Assembly (NCBI GenBank): GCA_903879715.1
Contig: CAIRMR010000094.1
Location: 1 to 55,103 of the forward strand
DNA length: 55,103 nt
Direction of reading: 5' to 3'
DNA from: an uncultured Bacteroidales bacterium
GTDB lineage: Bacteria; Bacteroidota; Bacteroidia; Bacteroidales; UBA4417
This document shows, in pieces, positions 40,601 through 50,217 of the stretch. Under the pieces are notes generated by a model. It made no database searches and was not told the DNA's origin. It was given only the letters and a program-made list of their open reading frames with translations. Made by a program: the position numbers and the translations under genes. Numbering within the stretch: the first letter of the stretch is position 1; the number at the start of each line of letters is the position of its first letter.

Positions 40601-42235
40601 TTAATATCCTGGGGTTGGTATTATGTTAGGATTAGCAGACAATTCATCACCAGGAATAGGGAACACATTCAGGTGTTTATCGGTATTGGTGCCATTAATT
40701 GCGCCACCTTTCCATGCCCAGTTGTAATTGCCGTCAGTGAATTTGCCAAAACGAACCAGGTCGGTACGTCTTTGAGCTTCGTAATAAAATTCGCGTCCGC
40801 GTTCAGCCAATAGGAAATCAGCTGTAAGTTTATCAGCCGTAATATTGCCGATTGTGCCTCCAAAAGCCCTTGCCCTGACAGCATTAACCTGATCAATAGC
40901 ACTTGCATCACCTAGCCTGAATTTTGATTCTGCGAGCATCAGCAAAGCATCAGCGTAACGGAAGATCGGGAAATCGGTACTGGCAAAGGCAGTGCTGTAA
41001 TTAGCGGCCTGGGAACCATCTGTATTCTTAGCAGTAAATTTATAAACACCTATGCCGTAATCACCACTGGATGAAGCACTTGGAATATCAACCTGTTTTT
41101 TAACCTTACATAATACACGTGTGTCCTTACATTGAACAAACATGGTGTCGGTAGTCCAAGGAATAGGATTACCACCGTATACAGCTGTTGTATCACCTAA
41201 GAGTGTGAAAAGGAATTGCTTTTTAGTCCTGTTTCCGTTCCAGTTGGTGTTTGATGTAAGACCATGAAAATCTTCGGCCCTGATATACCTTGCATCGCTG
41301 CTTGATTCTATAATAAAAGTAGTACCGGTATAACCTTGTGTATTGACACCATCATAAGCAAATGCAAAAATCATTTCAGGGTTGTTGGCTGCGTCATTGT
41401 CGGCGCTAAAATTCTGGCGATATTTGGTAGCTAAAGAATACTTACCACTAGTGATAACTTGATTGCAATAGTATTTGCAGCTATCATATTTAGGAGTTCC
41501 TGTATATACTTCAGCATTGAGGTAAACTCTTGCGAGTAACATCCAGCAGGCAGCCTGATCAGCCTGAGGATACGAAAATCCGGGCTCTCCAAGTTTGGTT
41601 TCTATATCCTTTAATTCGGATACAACGTAGTTAAACAATTTAGCCCTACCTACAGTAAAATCAGGATCTAATTGTTTTGGGAATACTTTCCCAACAGCGT
41701 CAGCTTCGGTTGTAAAAGCTGGATTTCCAAAGAGGTCCATGCTCCATGCGTAAGCCAGAGCTCTTAAATAACGGGCTTCAGCGTTGTAACGCATCATTGT
41801 GGGATCGGTATTTCCGGCTGAATTCCTGATAAATTCATTCGCATAGGTTACGCTTAAACTTAGCCGTTGATATAAGGCGGTAAGGAAAGGATTTTGTTTC
41901 GACCAGGTTTGGGTATTCAAGTCAGCAATACCTACATCGCCCCATGCGCAGATAGCTTCATCGGTAGTTATTTCCTGAAGATTCCAGAGTGCCCTGGTTG
42001 TTGTAAAGAAGTTGCCATCGGAAGCAGAAATATCATCGCCACCATTAGCGCCCTGACCTGAGATTGTGAAACTGGCATATACTTTTGCCAATGCTTGCTT
42101 CATGTAAGCAGGATCATCATTTAAGTTGCCTGCCAGAATTTTATTTGGGTCTACTGGGGTAACATCCAAATCCTTCACGCATGATGAAATCATCAATGAT
42201 GAAAGTAAAATTCCCATTATTATTATTTTGTTCAT
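40601..42235 (-). CDS. susD: SusD-family nutrient-binding lipoprotein of the glucan locus
   Basis: Forms the extracellular lid of the SusC pore. The lipobox is MISSC at residues 15-19. TPR-type helices include RYNAEARYLRALAYAWSMDL near residue 148. FRYADALLMLAESKFRLG, AIDQVNAVRARAFGG and LLAERGREFYYEAQRRTDLVRFG near the C-terminus are signature segments of SusD proteins. The length of 544 is normal. It follows susC after 21 bases and precedes susE after 20, so the three form one unit. Location with GH13 enzymes supports malto-oligosaccharide as ligand, but binding residues were not checked. Confidence 0.93.
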   Translation of the reverse strand: MNKIIIMGILLSSLMISSCVKDLDVTPVDPNKILAGNLNDDPAYMKQALAKVYASFTISGQGANGGDDISASDGNFFTTTRALWNLQEITTDEAICAWGDVGIADLNTQTWSKQNPFLTALYQRLSLSVTYANEFIRNSAGNTDPTMMRYNAEARYLRALAYAWSMDLFGNPAFTTEADAVGKVFPKQLDPDFTVGRAKLFNYVVSELKDIETKLGEPGFSYPQADQAACWMLLARVYLNAEVYTGTPKYDSCKYYCNQVITSGKYSLATKYRQNFSADNDAANNPEMIFAFAYDGVNTQGYTGTTFIIESSSDARYIRAEDFHGLTSNTNWNGNRTKKQFLFTLLGDTTAVYGGNPIPWTTDTMFVQCKDTRVLCKVKKQVDIPSASSSGDYGIGVYKFTAKNTDGSQAANYSTAFASTDFPIFRYADALLMLAESKFRLGDASAIDQVNAVRARAFGGTIGNITADKLTADFLLAERGREFYYEAQRRTDLVRFGKFTDGNYNWAWKGGAINGTNTDKHLNVFPIPGDELSANPNIIPTPGY

Positions 42236-42256
42236 ATCTGTTTAGATTTTAGATGA

Positions 42257-45223
42257 TTAGTAGGAAAAACTTACACCAAGCATAAAAGTACGAGGCCTTG
42301 GGTAAAAATTGTTGTCAATTCCACCAGAAACTTCAGGGTCAAGACCCGTGTATTTTGTTACAGTAAGCACGTTCTGAACAGTGAAGCTTACGCGGGCATT
42401 TAATTTATTTACGATGTTGTCGAATTTATAACCGCAACTCAGGTTGTCCAGTTTAAAGAACGAAGCATTTTCAACAAAATAGTCGCTTGTAAGCTGACGC
42501 TTCACAAAGTTTGTATTACTTAAACTTGTAGGTTCATTACTCCAGTATCCGTTTGTGTACATTTGATCATACGAAGCTCCGGCTGCAACTGCGTTGAAAA
42601 CATAGTTTCCTATACTTGCGCGGGAAGAACCGGAAAGATCAAAGTTTTTATAGGTAAACCGCAACGAAAATCCCATCAGGTAATCCGGAGCGGGATTATG
42701 GTAAATATATTTATCCGCATTATCTCCATTTACAGTGCCGCCTTCTCCTGAAAGGTCAACGTAAACACCTTCAATCGGATTACCGTTTGCGTCATATACC
42801 TGTTTGTTCAGGAAGAATGAATACGCGGGATAACCCACTTTGGTAATCTGTTTCTGGCCACTGAATGCGTCACCATAATAGATTGCGTAAGTTGGATCAT
42901 CATTCATATTCAGTTTAGTGATTTCATTTACATTGTAACTTAAATTGAATCCGAAACTCAGGTACATATCCTGTTTGGAAATGGGGACAAGGTTTAATGA
43001 AACTTCAGCTCCCTTATTCTCAAGGCTACCAACATTTGTTAACAGGGTATTGGAGAAGTTACTGCCACTTGGCACATTAACGGTGTTTAGCAAATCATCG
43101 GTAACGCGTTTATAGACTTCGAAATTTCCAGTAATTCGGTTATCGGCGAAACCAAAATCCAAACCAATATTCTGGGTGGTTGTTTGTTCCCATTTAATGT
43201 TAGGATCGTAGGCACTTGGACGTAAAGTAGGAATGTAAACGCCGTCAATTATATAATAACTGGCAGGTGAAGAAGTAATATAGGTTGCCTGGGCAGGATA
43301 GTCATTTCCAATATCCTGTTGTCCGGTTACCCCCCAGCCAATGCGTAATTTCAATTCAGAAATGGCTTTAACATCTTTCAGGAAAGATTCTTCTTTAATT
43401 TTCCATCCAAAAGCGGCTGATGGGAATAGACCCCAGCGGTTATCTTTTGAGAAACGTGAAGAACCGTCGTCACGAAGGGTAAAGGTGAGTAAATACCTGT
43501 CCATAAGAGTGTAGTTTAAACGTCCGAAGAATGAAACAAGGTAGCTCTCAGTTACGAAGGGAGCTACATCTACCTGTGCTGTTTCACCAAATACGTGATA
43601 GCCTGTAGTATAGCTATCGCCTTCGCGTTTGAAATGTTGCCATGAATAACCGGCTGTTAAGTCAATTTTACTCCTGATAGCGCTTAGATCTTTTACGTAG
43701 TTCAGGTAAAAATCAAGCAGGTTATTATAGTTTGTACCGCTGTAACTATTTATTTTCCCCAAATAAGGAGAAGTAAGCCTGTTCGGTGAGGTATATGATC
43801 TGTTATTGTGTCCTTCACCATTTGTATAATCAGTAGCCATGTTTAAGTTGGCGTGTAGATCAGGAATAAAAGGGATTTTATAATTAAGCTGAAGGTTACC
43901 GATAACTCTCTTAACTATCGCCTTGTTATCAGCTTCCATAAGCTGTTCAACAGGGTTAGGTGTGCCAAGATTTGCTCCGTAATTAGGCCATTGATAATAA
44001 CCGTTGGAGAGCATATTCCCGTCCTTAACAAGCTGGGTTGGATCCATACGGGTAGCAGAACCCAAAGCTCCTGCATCACCATAATTTTGGTTGGTATTCA
44101 TCCCTTTAAGATTGATACTGACTTTCAGGCTTTTGTTAAATAGAGTAGGATCAAGACTAAGAGATGCGGTAGTTCTTTGCATATCTGTATTCTTCATTAT
44201 ACCATTCTGGTCAGTGAAACCTAAGGAAACCCTGTACGGTAATGCTTTATAGGCACCGGATAAACTCAGGTTGTGATCCTGGGAAACAGCTGTGCGGAAA
44301 ATTTCCTTCTGCCAGTTGGTATTCTGACTGCCAAGTTTAGCGTAGCTATCAATACTGTTAATGCCAACCTGATCCTGGGCAATTTGCCTGAGCTCATCGC
44401 CGGAATACACATTCAAAAAATCAATTGCACTGGCAATGGAAGTATTACCGTCGTAGGTGAGTTTCATTTTACCGCCTACCTGGCCTTTTTTGGTAACAAT
44501 AAGAATTACACCATTCGATGCTCTTGATCCATAAATGGCGGTTGCCGAAGCATCTTTCAGAACAGTAAATGTTTCGATGTCGTTAGGATTAACAAACGAA
44601 AGGAAGTTTGAGCTGCCGGCAACACCATTGTTGTCGATCGGAACTCCGTCAATAATGATCAAAGGGTCGTTAGAAGCATTCAGTGATGAACCTCCGCGAA
44701 TACGGATTGTTGCGCCGCTACCCGGAGCACCTCCTGAATTAGTAATCACAACACCGGCACTTTTACCAACCAGCAAATCCTGCGGCGAGGTAATGGCACC
44801 CTTGTTGAAATCCTTACTGCTTGTTACACTGATCGATCCTGTTGCGTCGGATTTTTTAACCTGTCCGTACCCGATTACAACTACCTGCTCGAGAGTGGTG
44901 GATGATTGCTGAAGTTTTACATTCACTTCACGTTGGTTGGTAATTGTTACCTCCTGTGTATCGTACCCGATAAAAGAGAAAACCAGGATATTTCCCGAAT
45001 TTACTTTTAGCGAATACTTTCCATCCAGGTCGGTAAGCGCACCGGTTGTAGTGCCTTTTACCATTACTGTAGCGCCGGGAAGGGAATTGCCATCCGCAGC
45101 GTCTGAAATTTTCCCTGATACCTGAAATTCCTGGGCAAATGCCTGAAAGGCAAATGTGCAGGCAACAAACAGTAGCAGGATCCTGAAAGAGATTAAATTT
45201 TTCTTCATAGATCTGACTTTCAT
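42257..45223 (-). CDS. susC: SusC-family TonB-dependent outer-membrane transporter
   Basis: Imports oligosaccharides through the outer membrane with energy from TonB. After a signal peptide (ending near FQAFA) comes a carboxypeptidase-regulatory-like beta domain (VSGKISDAADGNSLPGATV), then the plug with IRGGSSLNASNDPLIIIDGV and ATAIYGSRASNGVILIVTKKG, and a long beta barrel ending in PRPRTFMLGVSFSY. The length is about 988 residues, typical. ATG at 45223 is the chosen start; ATG at 45208 would also leave a complete signal peptide, and an earlier TTG at 45235 is unlikely. A TAGCTTTG -7 box and a LacI-type operator lie upstream. Confidence 0.95.
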   Translation of the reverse strand: MKVRSMKKNLISFRILLLFVACTFAFQAFAQEFQVSGKISDAADGNSLPGATVMVKGTTTGALTDLDGKYSLKVNSGNILVFSFIGYDTQEVTITNQREVNVKLQQSSTTLEQVVVIGYGQVKKSDATGSISVTSSKDFNKGAITSPQDLLVGKSAGVVITNSGGAPGSGATIRIRGGSSLNASNDPLIIIDGVPIDNNGVAGSSNFLSFVNPNDIETFTVLKDASATAIYGSRASNGVILIVTKKGQVGGKMKLTYDGNTSIASAIDFLNVYSGDELRQIAQDQVGINSIDSYAKLGSQNTNWQKEIFRTAVSQDHNLSLSGAYKALPYRVSLGFTDQNGIMKNTDMQRTTASLSLDPTLFNKSLKVSINLKGMNTNQNYGDAGALGSATRMDPTQLVKDGNMLSNGYYQWPNYGANLGTPNPVEQLMEADNKAIVKRVIGNLQLNYKIPFIPDLHANLNMATDYTNGEGHNNRSYTSPNRLTSPYLGKINSYSGTNYNNLLDFYLNYVKDLSAIRSKIDLTAGYSWQHFKREGDSYTTGYHVFGETAQVDVAPFVTESYLVSFFGRLNYTLMDRYLLTFTLRDDGSSRFSKDNRWGLFPSAAFGWKIKEESFLKDVKAISELKLRIGWGVTGQQDIGNDYPAQATYITSSPASYYIIDGVYIPTLRPSAYDPNIKWEQTTTQNIGLDFGFADNRITGNFEVYKRVTDDLLNTVNVPSGSNFSNTLLTNVGSLENKGAEVSLNLVPISKQDMYLSFGFNLSYNVNEITKLNMNDDPTYAIYYGDAFSGQKQITKVGYPAYSFFLNKQVYDANGNPIEGVYVDLSGEGGTVNGDNADKYIYHNPAPDYLMGFSLRFTYKNFDLSGSSRASIGNYVFNAVAAGASYDQMYTNGYWSNEPTSLSNTNFVKRQLTSDYFVENASFFKLDNLSCGYKFDNIVNKLNARVSFTVQNVLTVTKYTGLDPEVSGGIDNNFYPRPRTFMLGVSFSY

Positions 45224-45416
45224 GTTATTGAACAATTGGTTAATTATTGGTTGATTTGTTGATTATTATTCGAGGGGTAAATTCATTTATTAGTAATCGC
45301 TGCTATAAAATTAATGCATTTTTATTCAAAAATTAAGGATTGGATTAAAATTTAGGTTGTGAAAAAAATAAACTACTAAAGTACAACTTTTTAAACACAT
45401 GTTCGGAACAACAGCG

Positions 45417-45424
45417 CAAAGCTA
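45417..45424 (-). promoter_or_regulatory. Putative -7 box of the susCDE operon
   Basis: The minus strand reads TAGCTTTG, matching TAnnTTTG, about 195 bases before the susC ATG. No obvious -33 TTG was found. The LacI-type operator is about 80 bases further upstream. Confidence 0.4.
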
Positions 45425-45501
45425 AAAAAAGAAAACTATGATTCTAAACTTATTATCCTCTTTTTTAGCGATTTCCGCAAATATTTTCATGAAATCGTTT
45501 T

Positions 45502-45515
45502 CGCAAACGTTTGCG
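45502..45515. promoter_or_regulatory. Perfect 14-bp LacI-type operator
   Basis: CGCAAACGTTTGCG is fully self-complementary with the central CG of LacI/GalR-family operators, and it is the only copy found by eye in the window. It lies in the gap between susC and the divergent LacI-family gene, so it is the natural target of that regulator. Confidence 0.75.
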
Positions 45516-45737
45516 CTGACTTAACAATTTGTTAATTTCTTTTTAACATTTTTTATGAAGGGGCAAATTTAGTAAAATACTGATTATCAGGGAGTCTTAT
45601 TGTTAATTTGACACTAACCCAAAACAGGAAATTATATGACACAGCTGTTGAAATTAATTATACCTTTATCTGGAATTTTAGCGGTTAGTTTGAGGAAAAG
45701 GGGCTATTTGAAGGTGCAATGGGATTGTGGAATTTAG

Positions 45738-45905
45738 TGCTGGGAGTCGGGAGTCAGAAGTCGGAAGTCAGAAGTCGGGAGTCGGGAGTTGGAAGACAGA
45801 AGACGGGAGTCGGAAGAAGGAAGTTGGAAGTCGGAAGACGGAAGTCGGAAGAAGGGAGGCAAAAGACTGAATACAAAAGACGAGAGTCGGAAGTTTGGAG
45901 CTCAA
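45738..45905. repeat. Heptamer array, GGAAGTC/GGGAGTC type, second copy
   Basis: The same unit family as 14815-14968, more degenerate, on the plus strand. A short inverse tract (CTTCCGACTTCCGTCTTCCG) follows at 46022-46060, so the two could pair. Confidence 0.85.
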
Positions 45906-46021
45906 AGTTAAAAAGAAACAGGCCTCAGTAAGCAGTTACCATTCTAATAAATATAGTTTACATCAGAAAGCTCAAAAGCTAATTAATACACAAAGAGTTA
46001 AATATTGCGGGTAAGATTAAG

Positions 46022-46060
46022 TTTGAACTCTTCCAGCTTCCGACTTCCGTCTTCCGACAA
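46022..46060. repeat. Short reverse-orientation heptamer tract
   Basis: Reads CTTCCAGCTTCCGACTTCCG and on, the complement of the array at 45738-45905, and ends 36 bases before the LacI-family gene start. Confidence 0.8.
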
Positions 46061-46095
46061 AAAAACATAAGCCAATTAGTAGAAGATCCAGGAAT

Positions 46096-47106
46096 ATGAA
46101 ATCAACACAATTAACCATTAAGGATATAGCACGAAGCTTAAACGTTTCAATATCAACAGTTTCGCGTGCTCTGAAAGACCATCCTGATATCAGCCAGGAA
46201 ACCAAGGACCTTGTTCGCAACTATGCAGAAAAATTCAATTACAGGCCTAACGTATTGGCTCTCAGTCTTCGGCGGCAACGGAGTTACTCCATCGGGCTGA
46301 TTATCCCGGCTATTGTTCATCATTTTTTCTCTTCGGTTATCAGTGGCATTGAAGAACTTGCTCATAAGGAAGGCTATAACCTGATTATATGCCAGTCGAA
46401 CGAAAATCAATACCGTGAAATGATTAACCTGCAAACACTGATTGATCACAGGGTGGATGGTATCCTGGTTTCGCTGAGTAAGACAACCCAATCATTCGAG
46501 CATTTCAGCGAAGCCCTCAATAGTGGTATGCCCATTGTTTTCTTCGACAGGGTTTGCGAACAACTTGAAGCGGATAAAGTTATCACCGATGATTACGAAG
46601 GAGGACGTATTGCTACCGAATACCTTATTAATAAAGGCTGCAAAAACATTATTCACCTGGCAGCGCCTCAAAACCTGGTGATTGGCCGCGAAAGGCGGAA
46701 CGGGTATTGCGACGCGTTACGCAAAGCCGGTATCGAAGTTCGCGAGGACAGGATACTGAAATGCGATACACGTGAAGAAGTGCAAACCCTGCGCCACCAC
46801 ATTCTAAACCTGGCACCGGATATTGACGGCATATTTGTTGTAAACGACAGCACAGCTATTGCCGTAATACAGGTATTACAGCAAAATGGTTTCAGGATAC
46901 CTGAAGATATTTCAGTAATTGGATATGGCGACGGGCCGAACGCTTCCATTATAAAGCCGGAACTCACCACCGTAATTCAGAAAGGCTATGAAATGGGGCG
47001 CGAAAGCGTAAAATTACTCTTGCTACGTTTAAATAACCCGGCAGCGGATATTAATTACCAGACGAAAGTATTTAAACCGACGTTGAAAATACGGCAATCG
47101 GCGTGA
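46096..47106 (+). CDS. LacI/GalR-family transcriptional regulator of the glucan locus
   Basis: A sugar-responsive DNA-binding protein. Residues 6-27 (LTIKDIARSLNVSISTVSRA) are the LacI helix-turn-helix, followed by the hinge helix containing NYRPNVLALSLR. Residues 65-336 are the periplasmic-binding-protein-like sensor with IGLIIPAIVHHFFSSVISGI, then VDGILVSLS and IFVVNDSTAIAVIQVL. The length of 336 is complete. It is the only plus-strand gene in the 31-55 kb block and sits between susC and the amylase genes. A perfect CGCAAACGTTTGCG site lies 580 bases upstream, closer to susC. It probably controls the neighbouring glucan genes in response to a malto-oligosaccharide or related sugar; activator or repressor mode is open. 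Confidence 0.93.
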   Translation: MKSTQLTIKDIARSLNVSISTVSRALKDHPDISQETKDLVRNYAEKFNYRPNVLALSLRRQRSYSIGLIIPAIVHHFFSSVISGIEELAHKEGYNLIICQSNENQYREMINLQTLIDHRVDGILVSLSKTTQSFEHFSEALNSGMPIVFFDRVCEQLEADKVITDDYEGGRIATEYLINKGCKNIIHLAAPQNLVIGRERRNGYCDALRKAGIEVREDRILKCDTREEVQTLRHHILNLAPDIDGIFVVNDSTAIAVIQVLQQNGFRIPEDISVIGYGDGPNASIIKPELTTVIQKGYEMGRESVKLLLLRLNNPAADINYQTKVFKPTLKIRQSA

Positions 47107-47142
47107 TGATTGTTTGAATTTGAGGTGCACTCAACTAAGAAG

Positions 47143-47240
47143 GGGCGAAGGGAGAGGGGCGACAAAGCGAGGGCGGCAAAGCGACACTGCTTTTATAAAG
47201 AAATCTGTTTTTTAGCCGACTTCTGACTTCCGACTTCCAG
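47143..47240. repeat. Mixed G-rich and heptamer repeat remnant
   Basis: GAAGGGGCGAAGGGAGAGGG resembles the G-rich repeat of 14999-15030, and GACTTCTGACTTCCGACTTCC at 47218-47238 is a reverse heptamer tract. They occupy the gap between the convergent LacI-family gene and the GH13 gene. Confidence 0.7.
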
Positions 47241-47276
47241 CCAATGAAATAATCCACAAATACAGGTAATAAAACC

Positions 47277-50051
47277 TTATTGCATTATCACTTTCCGTAT
47301 CACCTGCTGGTTTCCAATCCTGACTTTAAGAATATGGATTCCTTTTCCTTTTGGTGTCCAGGGCATTTGAAGGTGAGTATTGATTTTTCCCGAAAATACT
47401 TTCTCTGTTTCACTGCCTGACAAGGTGAAATCCTCTATTTCACAAGGTGCTGACCCGGTAAACAAAATCTTTATGGTACATACATCCGAAACAGGATTTG
47501 GTGAAACAACCACTGAGAAAGGATCCTTTTGTGTCTCAAAAATCCCGTAAGATTCAGTGAATTTATCTGACAGATACACCCGGTATTCACCTGGTTTAAA
47601 AATCAGGTTATAATTTAAATCGGTAACTACGAGTGAGTCGCCCGAAATATAATCATACCATATACCTGTACGCGGGAAGCCTGGAGAAACATTAGTGCTT
47701 ACCACATCAAAGTTGCCAAGTATAACTGCAGACTTATCACCCGAGGTGAGATATATCTTTTTAACTGGTTCTGAAACATTAAGCTGGAAATCGGCAGTGC
47801 TGAAAAGCGGGTACTTCTTTTTCAGGGTAATCAATTTAGAATATTCTGTGTACAGTTGAACGCGTTCCGCCTTGCTCATGTAATCCCAGCGCGGAGGTTT
47901 ACTGGCAAGCCTGTCCGGGGTTCCATCCGCGTCATAGTTTATGGAATAATCGTAACCTCGTTCACCAAACTGCCAGACCATCTTCGGGCCGGGAATGGTA
48001 AGGAAAAATGTCGCGGTTAACGCAGCCCTCTTCAGAGCTGTAGCTGTATCTGTAATAAAATAACTTCCGCTTGACCTTCCGGCAGTGATGCAGGAATACA
48101 TCTGGCGTTCCTCGTCATGGCTTTCCATATAGGAAATGAGGTGAGGCTTTGACCATCCCCTTGAAAGATAAGAGCCCTGGACAAAGTTGCTGTTGGCTAT
48201 TACTCCCTTGGCAGCTTCATTATAATTATAGTTCATATTTCCCCATAGCATAATGCCGAAATTGGACAGTACTTTCTCTTCGCTGTTATCAGACAAGTGT
48301 TCAAAAATAACATAAGCATTTGGGTTTCTTTTCCACATTTCAGTTGCCATTCGTTCCAGTATAGCAATACGGGAAGCATCGTAAGCCCATCCATCGCCTA
48401 CTGTGTTGGTAAATCCTTTTGTAAAATCGAAACGGAAACCATCGAGATGAAACTCACTCATCCAGTAAGAAGTAATACTGTCGACCAGTTTTTTTGTATC
48501 CGCGCTTTCGTGATTAAAGTCGCTTCCCCAGCTATAGCTTGTATTCGGTGAAGTGACATTGTACCAGGGATTGTTGGCGGCAGGCCGCGAATTGGCCGCG
48601 TCCCAATAAAGCATAACAAGTGGTGATGTTCCATAAGAATGATTGAGGACCATATCACCTATTACAGCAATGCCCAGCTGATGGCATGTATCGACCAGTT
48701 GTTTTAATTTATCCTGGTTTCCGTAATATTTATCAACGGCGAAATAATAATTCGGGTTGTAACCCCAACTTAGATTTCCCTCGAACTCATTAACAGGCAT
48801 TAGTTCAATGGCATTTATACCTAAGGTATGCAGGTAACCGATTGTATCGATAACCGACTGGAAGGTGTGTTTATCAGTAAAATCACGAACCAGTAATTCA
48901 TAAATTACCAGGTTGGTTTTTGCCGGAGGCGTATAGGTCGCAGTACTCCAGCTATAAGGTTTTTGCGCGGTTTGGAATACGGTCGCAATTCCGGAAGTTT
49001 TACCCAATGGGTATTTAATTAAGCCGGGATAAGTATCGGCAGAAATATACTGATCATTCGGATCACTTACTTTTTGGGCATATGGATCGCCAATGCGGAT
49101 GGTATTATCGACCAGGTATTGATAAATGTATTCTTTTCCCGAAACCAGACCATCTATTTTTAACCAATATCTTTTTCCGTCTGTTGTGCGGTTCATATAC
49201 GAGGATTGATCAGGAATCCAGTTGTTGAAATCACCTATCACATAAGCAAACGACTTGAATGGAGCATACAGGCATAAAAGCACTGAAGTTTCACTCAGGT
49301 AATTAATCCCGTCCTTCATGCCAGCCGGCAGATCAGCAACAGGAACAGCAGGACGAACAAAATAATAAAATGAGTCGGCAACCATCGCCGTGGTGGTTTT
49401 TGCAATTGCTTTTACAAGGTGTTGCCCGTAAACGGATGCCGTAACAGATGTACTGATCTGGTTTGTATTGGTTGCCGCAACTTTTAAACCATCAACATAC
49501 AATAGGGTAGAATCAGCAAACAAGGAAGAAACACTTACAGGTATGGTTTGATTAAGATCGACGAAGATAAAATTATCGGTAGGATTGGTTATGCTTACAC
49601 TCAAACTTGAAGGGTAAACGTCATAAAAAATATCGTCTCCGGCTTCAGTTTTGCCTGTTTTGGTTCCATCGGAACTGCGGAAAACAAACGCCAGTTTCTG
49701 AATCACTTCATTGGCAGGCACATTATAAAAGCTGCGGATCGATGGACTGATAAGCAATTTCCACTTATTATTACCCAGAGAAGTAAGTTTACAGGCATCA
49801 ATGTTCACAGGCCAGTCTGCTTTCACATATTTCCAGTCCGAGGAGCTTGTACTCAGATTCGTGATCACACCGGCGTGAGCATAAATATCAGCTGTATATC
49901 CAAGTAATCCGGCATTCCCCAGGGATGCGTCAAAAATTACCTCTACACTGTCTTGGTCAGTTGGCAAAGCGGGTGTTACAGTGATAACCTGGCTGAAACC
50001 ATTGGTTACCAGCAGAGCGAAAATACTGATAAGAAAGTAAAGCTTTTTCAT
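47277..50051 (-). CDS. Secreted multi-domain GH13 alpha-amylase with T9SS sorting domain
   Basis: A 924-residue extracellular amylase-type enzyme. Residues 1-20 are a signal peptide. About 21-240 hold beta domains, and 252-340 form a CBM48-like domain (YVIGDFNNWIPD). The GH13 barrel follows with Asp542 (GFRFDFTKG), Glu584 (VIFEHLSD) and Asp646 (YMESHDEERQ). Residues about 845-924 are a type IX secretion type A sorting domain: SVVVSPNPVSDVCTIKI, then GKGIHILKVRIGNQ and VIRKVIMQ. It should be exported by T9SS and attached or released at the surface to cut starch or glycogen. A TAAATTTG -7 box lies at 50075-50082 (minus). Branch-cutting or alpha-1,4 specificity cannot be told apart. Confidence 0.92.
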   Translation of the reverse strand: MKKLYFLISIFALLVTNGFSQVITVTPALPTDQDSVEVIFDASLGNAGLLGYTADIYAHAGVITNLSTSSSDWKYVKADWPVNIDACKLTSLGNNKWKLLISPSIRSFYNVPANEVIQKLAFVFRSSDGTKTGKTEAGDDIFYDVYPSSLSVSITNPTDNFIFVDLNQTIPVSVSSLFADSTLLYVDGLKVAATNTNQISTSVTASVYGQHLVKAIAKTTTAMVADSFYYFVRPAVPVADLPAGMKDGINYLSETSVLLCLYAPFKSFAYVIGDFNNWIPDQSSYMNRTTDGKRYWLKIDGLVSGKEYIYQYLVDNTIRIGDPYAQKVSDPNDQYISADTYPGLIKYPLGKTSGIATVFQTAQKPYSWSTATYTPPAKTNLVIYELLVRDFTDKHTFQSVIDTIGYLHTLGINAIELMPVNEFEGNLSWGYNPNYYFAVDKYYGNQDKLKQLVDTCHQLGIAVIGDMVLNHSYGTSPLVMLYWDAANSRPAANNPWYNVTSPNTSYSWGSDFNHESADTKKLVDSITSYWMSEFHLDGFRFDFTKGFTNTVGDGWAYDASRIAILERMATEMWKRNPNAYVIFEHLSDNSEEKVLSNFGIMLWGNMNYNYNEAAKGVIANSNFVQGSYLSRGWSKPHLISYMESHDEERQMYSCITAGRSSGSYFITDTATALKRAALTATFFLTIPGPKMVWQFGERGYDYSINYDADGTPDRLASKPPRWDYMSKAERVQLYTEYSKLITLKKKYPLFSTADFQLNVSEPVKKIYLTSGDKSAVILGNFDVVSTNVSPGFPRTGIWYDYISGDSLVVTDLNYNLIFKPGEYRVYLSDKFTESYGIFETQKDPFSVVVSPNPVSDVCTIKILFTGSAPCEIEDFTLSGSETEKVFSGKINTHLQMPWTPKGKGIHILKVRIGNQQVIRKVIMQ

Positions 50052-50217
50052 AGGGAGGAGGATTAAGAAGAGGACAAATTTAACGTATTTTGTTTCAGGT
50101 AGTATAATTTATCCGACAACACCATGCTGATGCCTGGTAACAGATGTTAAAACCAGGGAATCTAAAAAGGGATTCTTCTAAGGGTGAAGAGCGTGTTTTG
50201 TGTATTGTGTCAGGCTG

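Larger units (their letters stand above)
45236..46095. other. Divergent control region between susC and the LacI-family gene
   Basis: Holds the susC -7 box, the LacI-type operator, a heptamer array and a reverse heptamer tract. An unconvincing 33-codon frame at 45636-45737 shows no family features and is not called. Confidence 0.6.

Noticed and set aside
45636-45737. A 33-codon plus-strand open frame before the heptamer array
   Set aside because: No conservation signal or ribosome-binding site that I can support.
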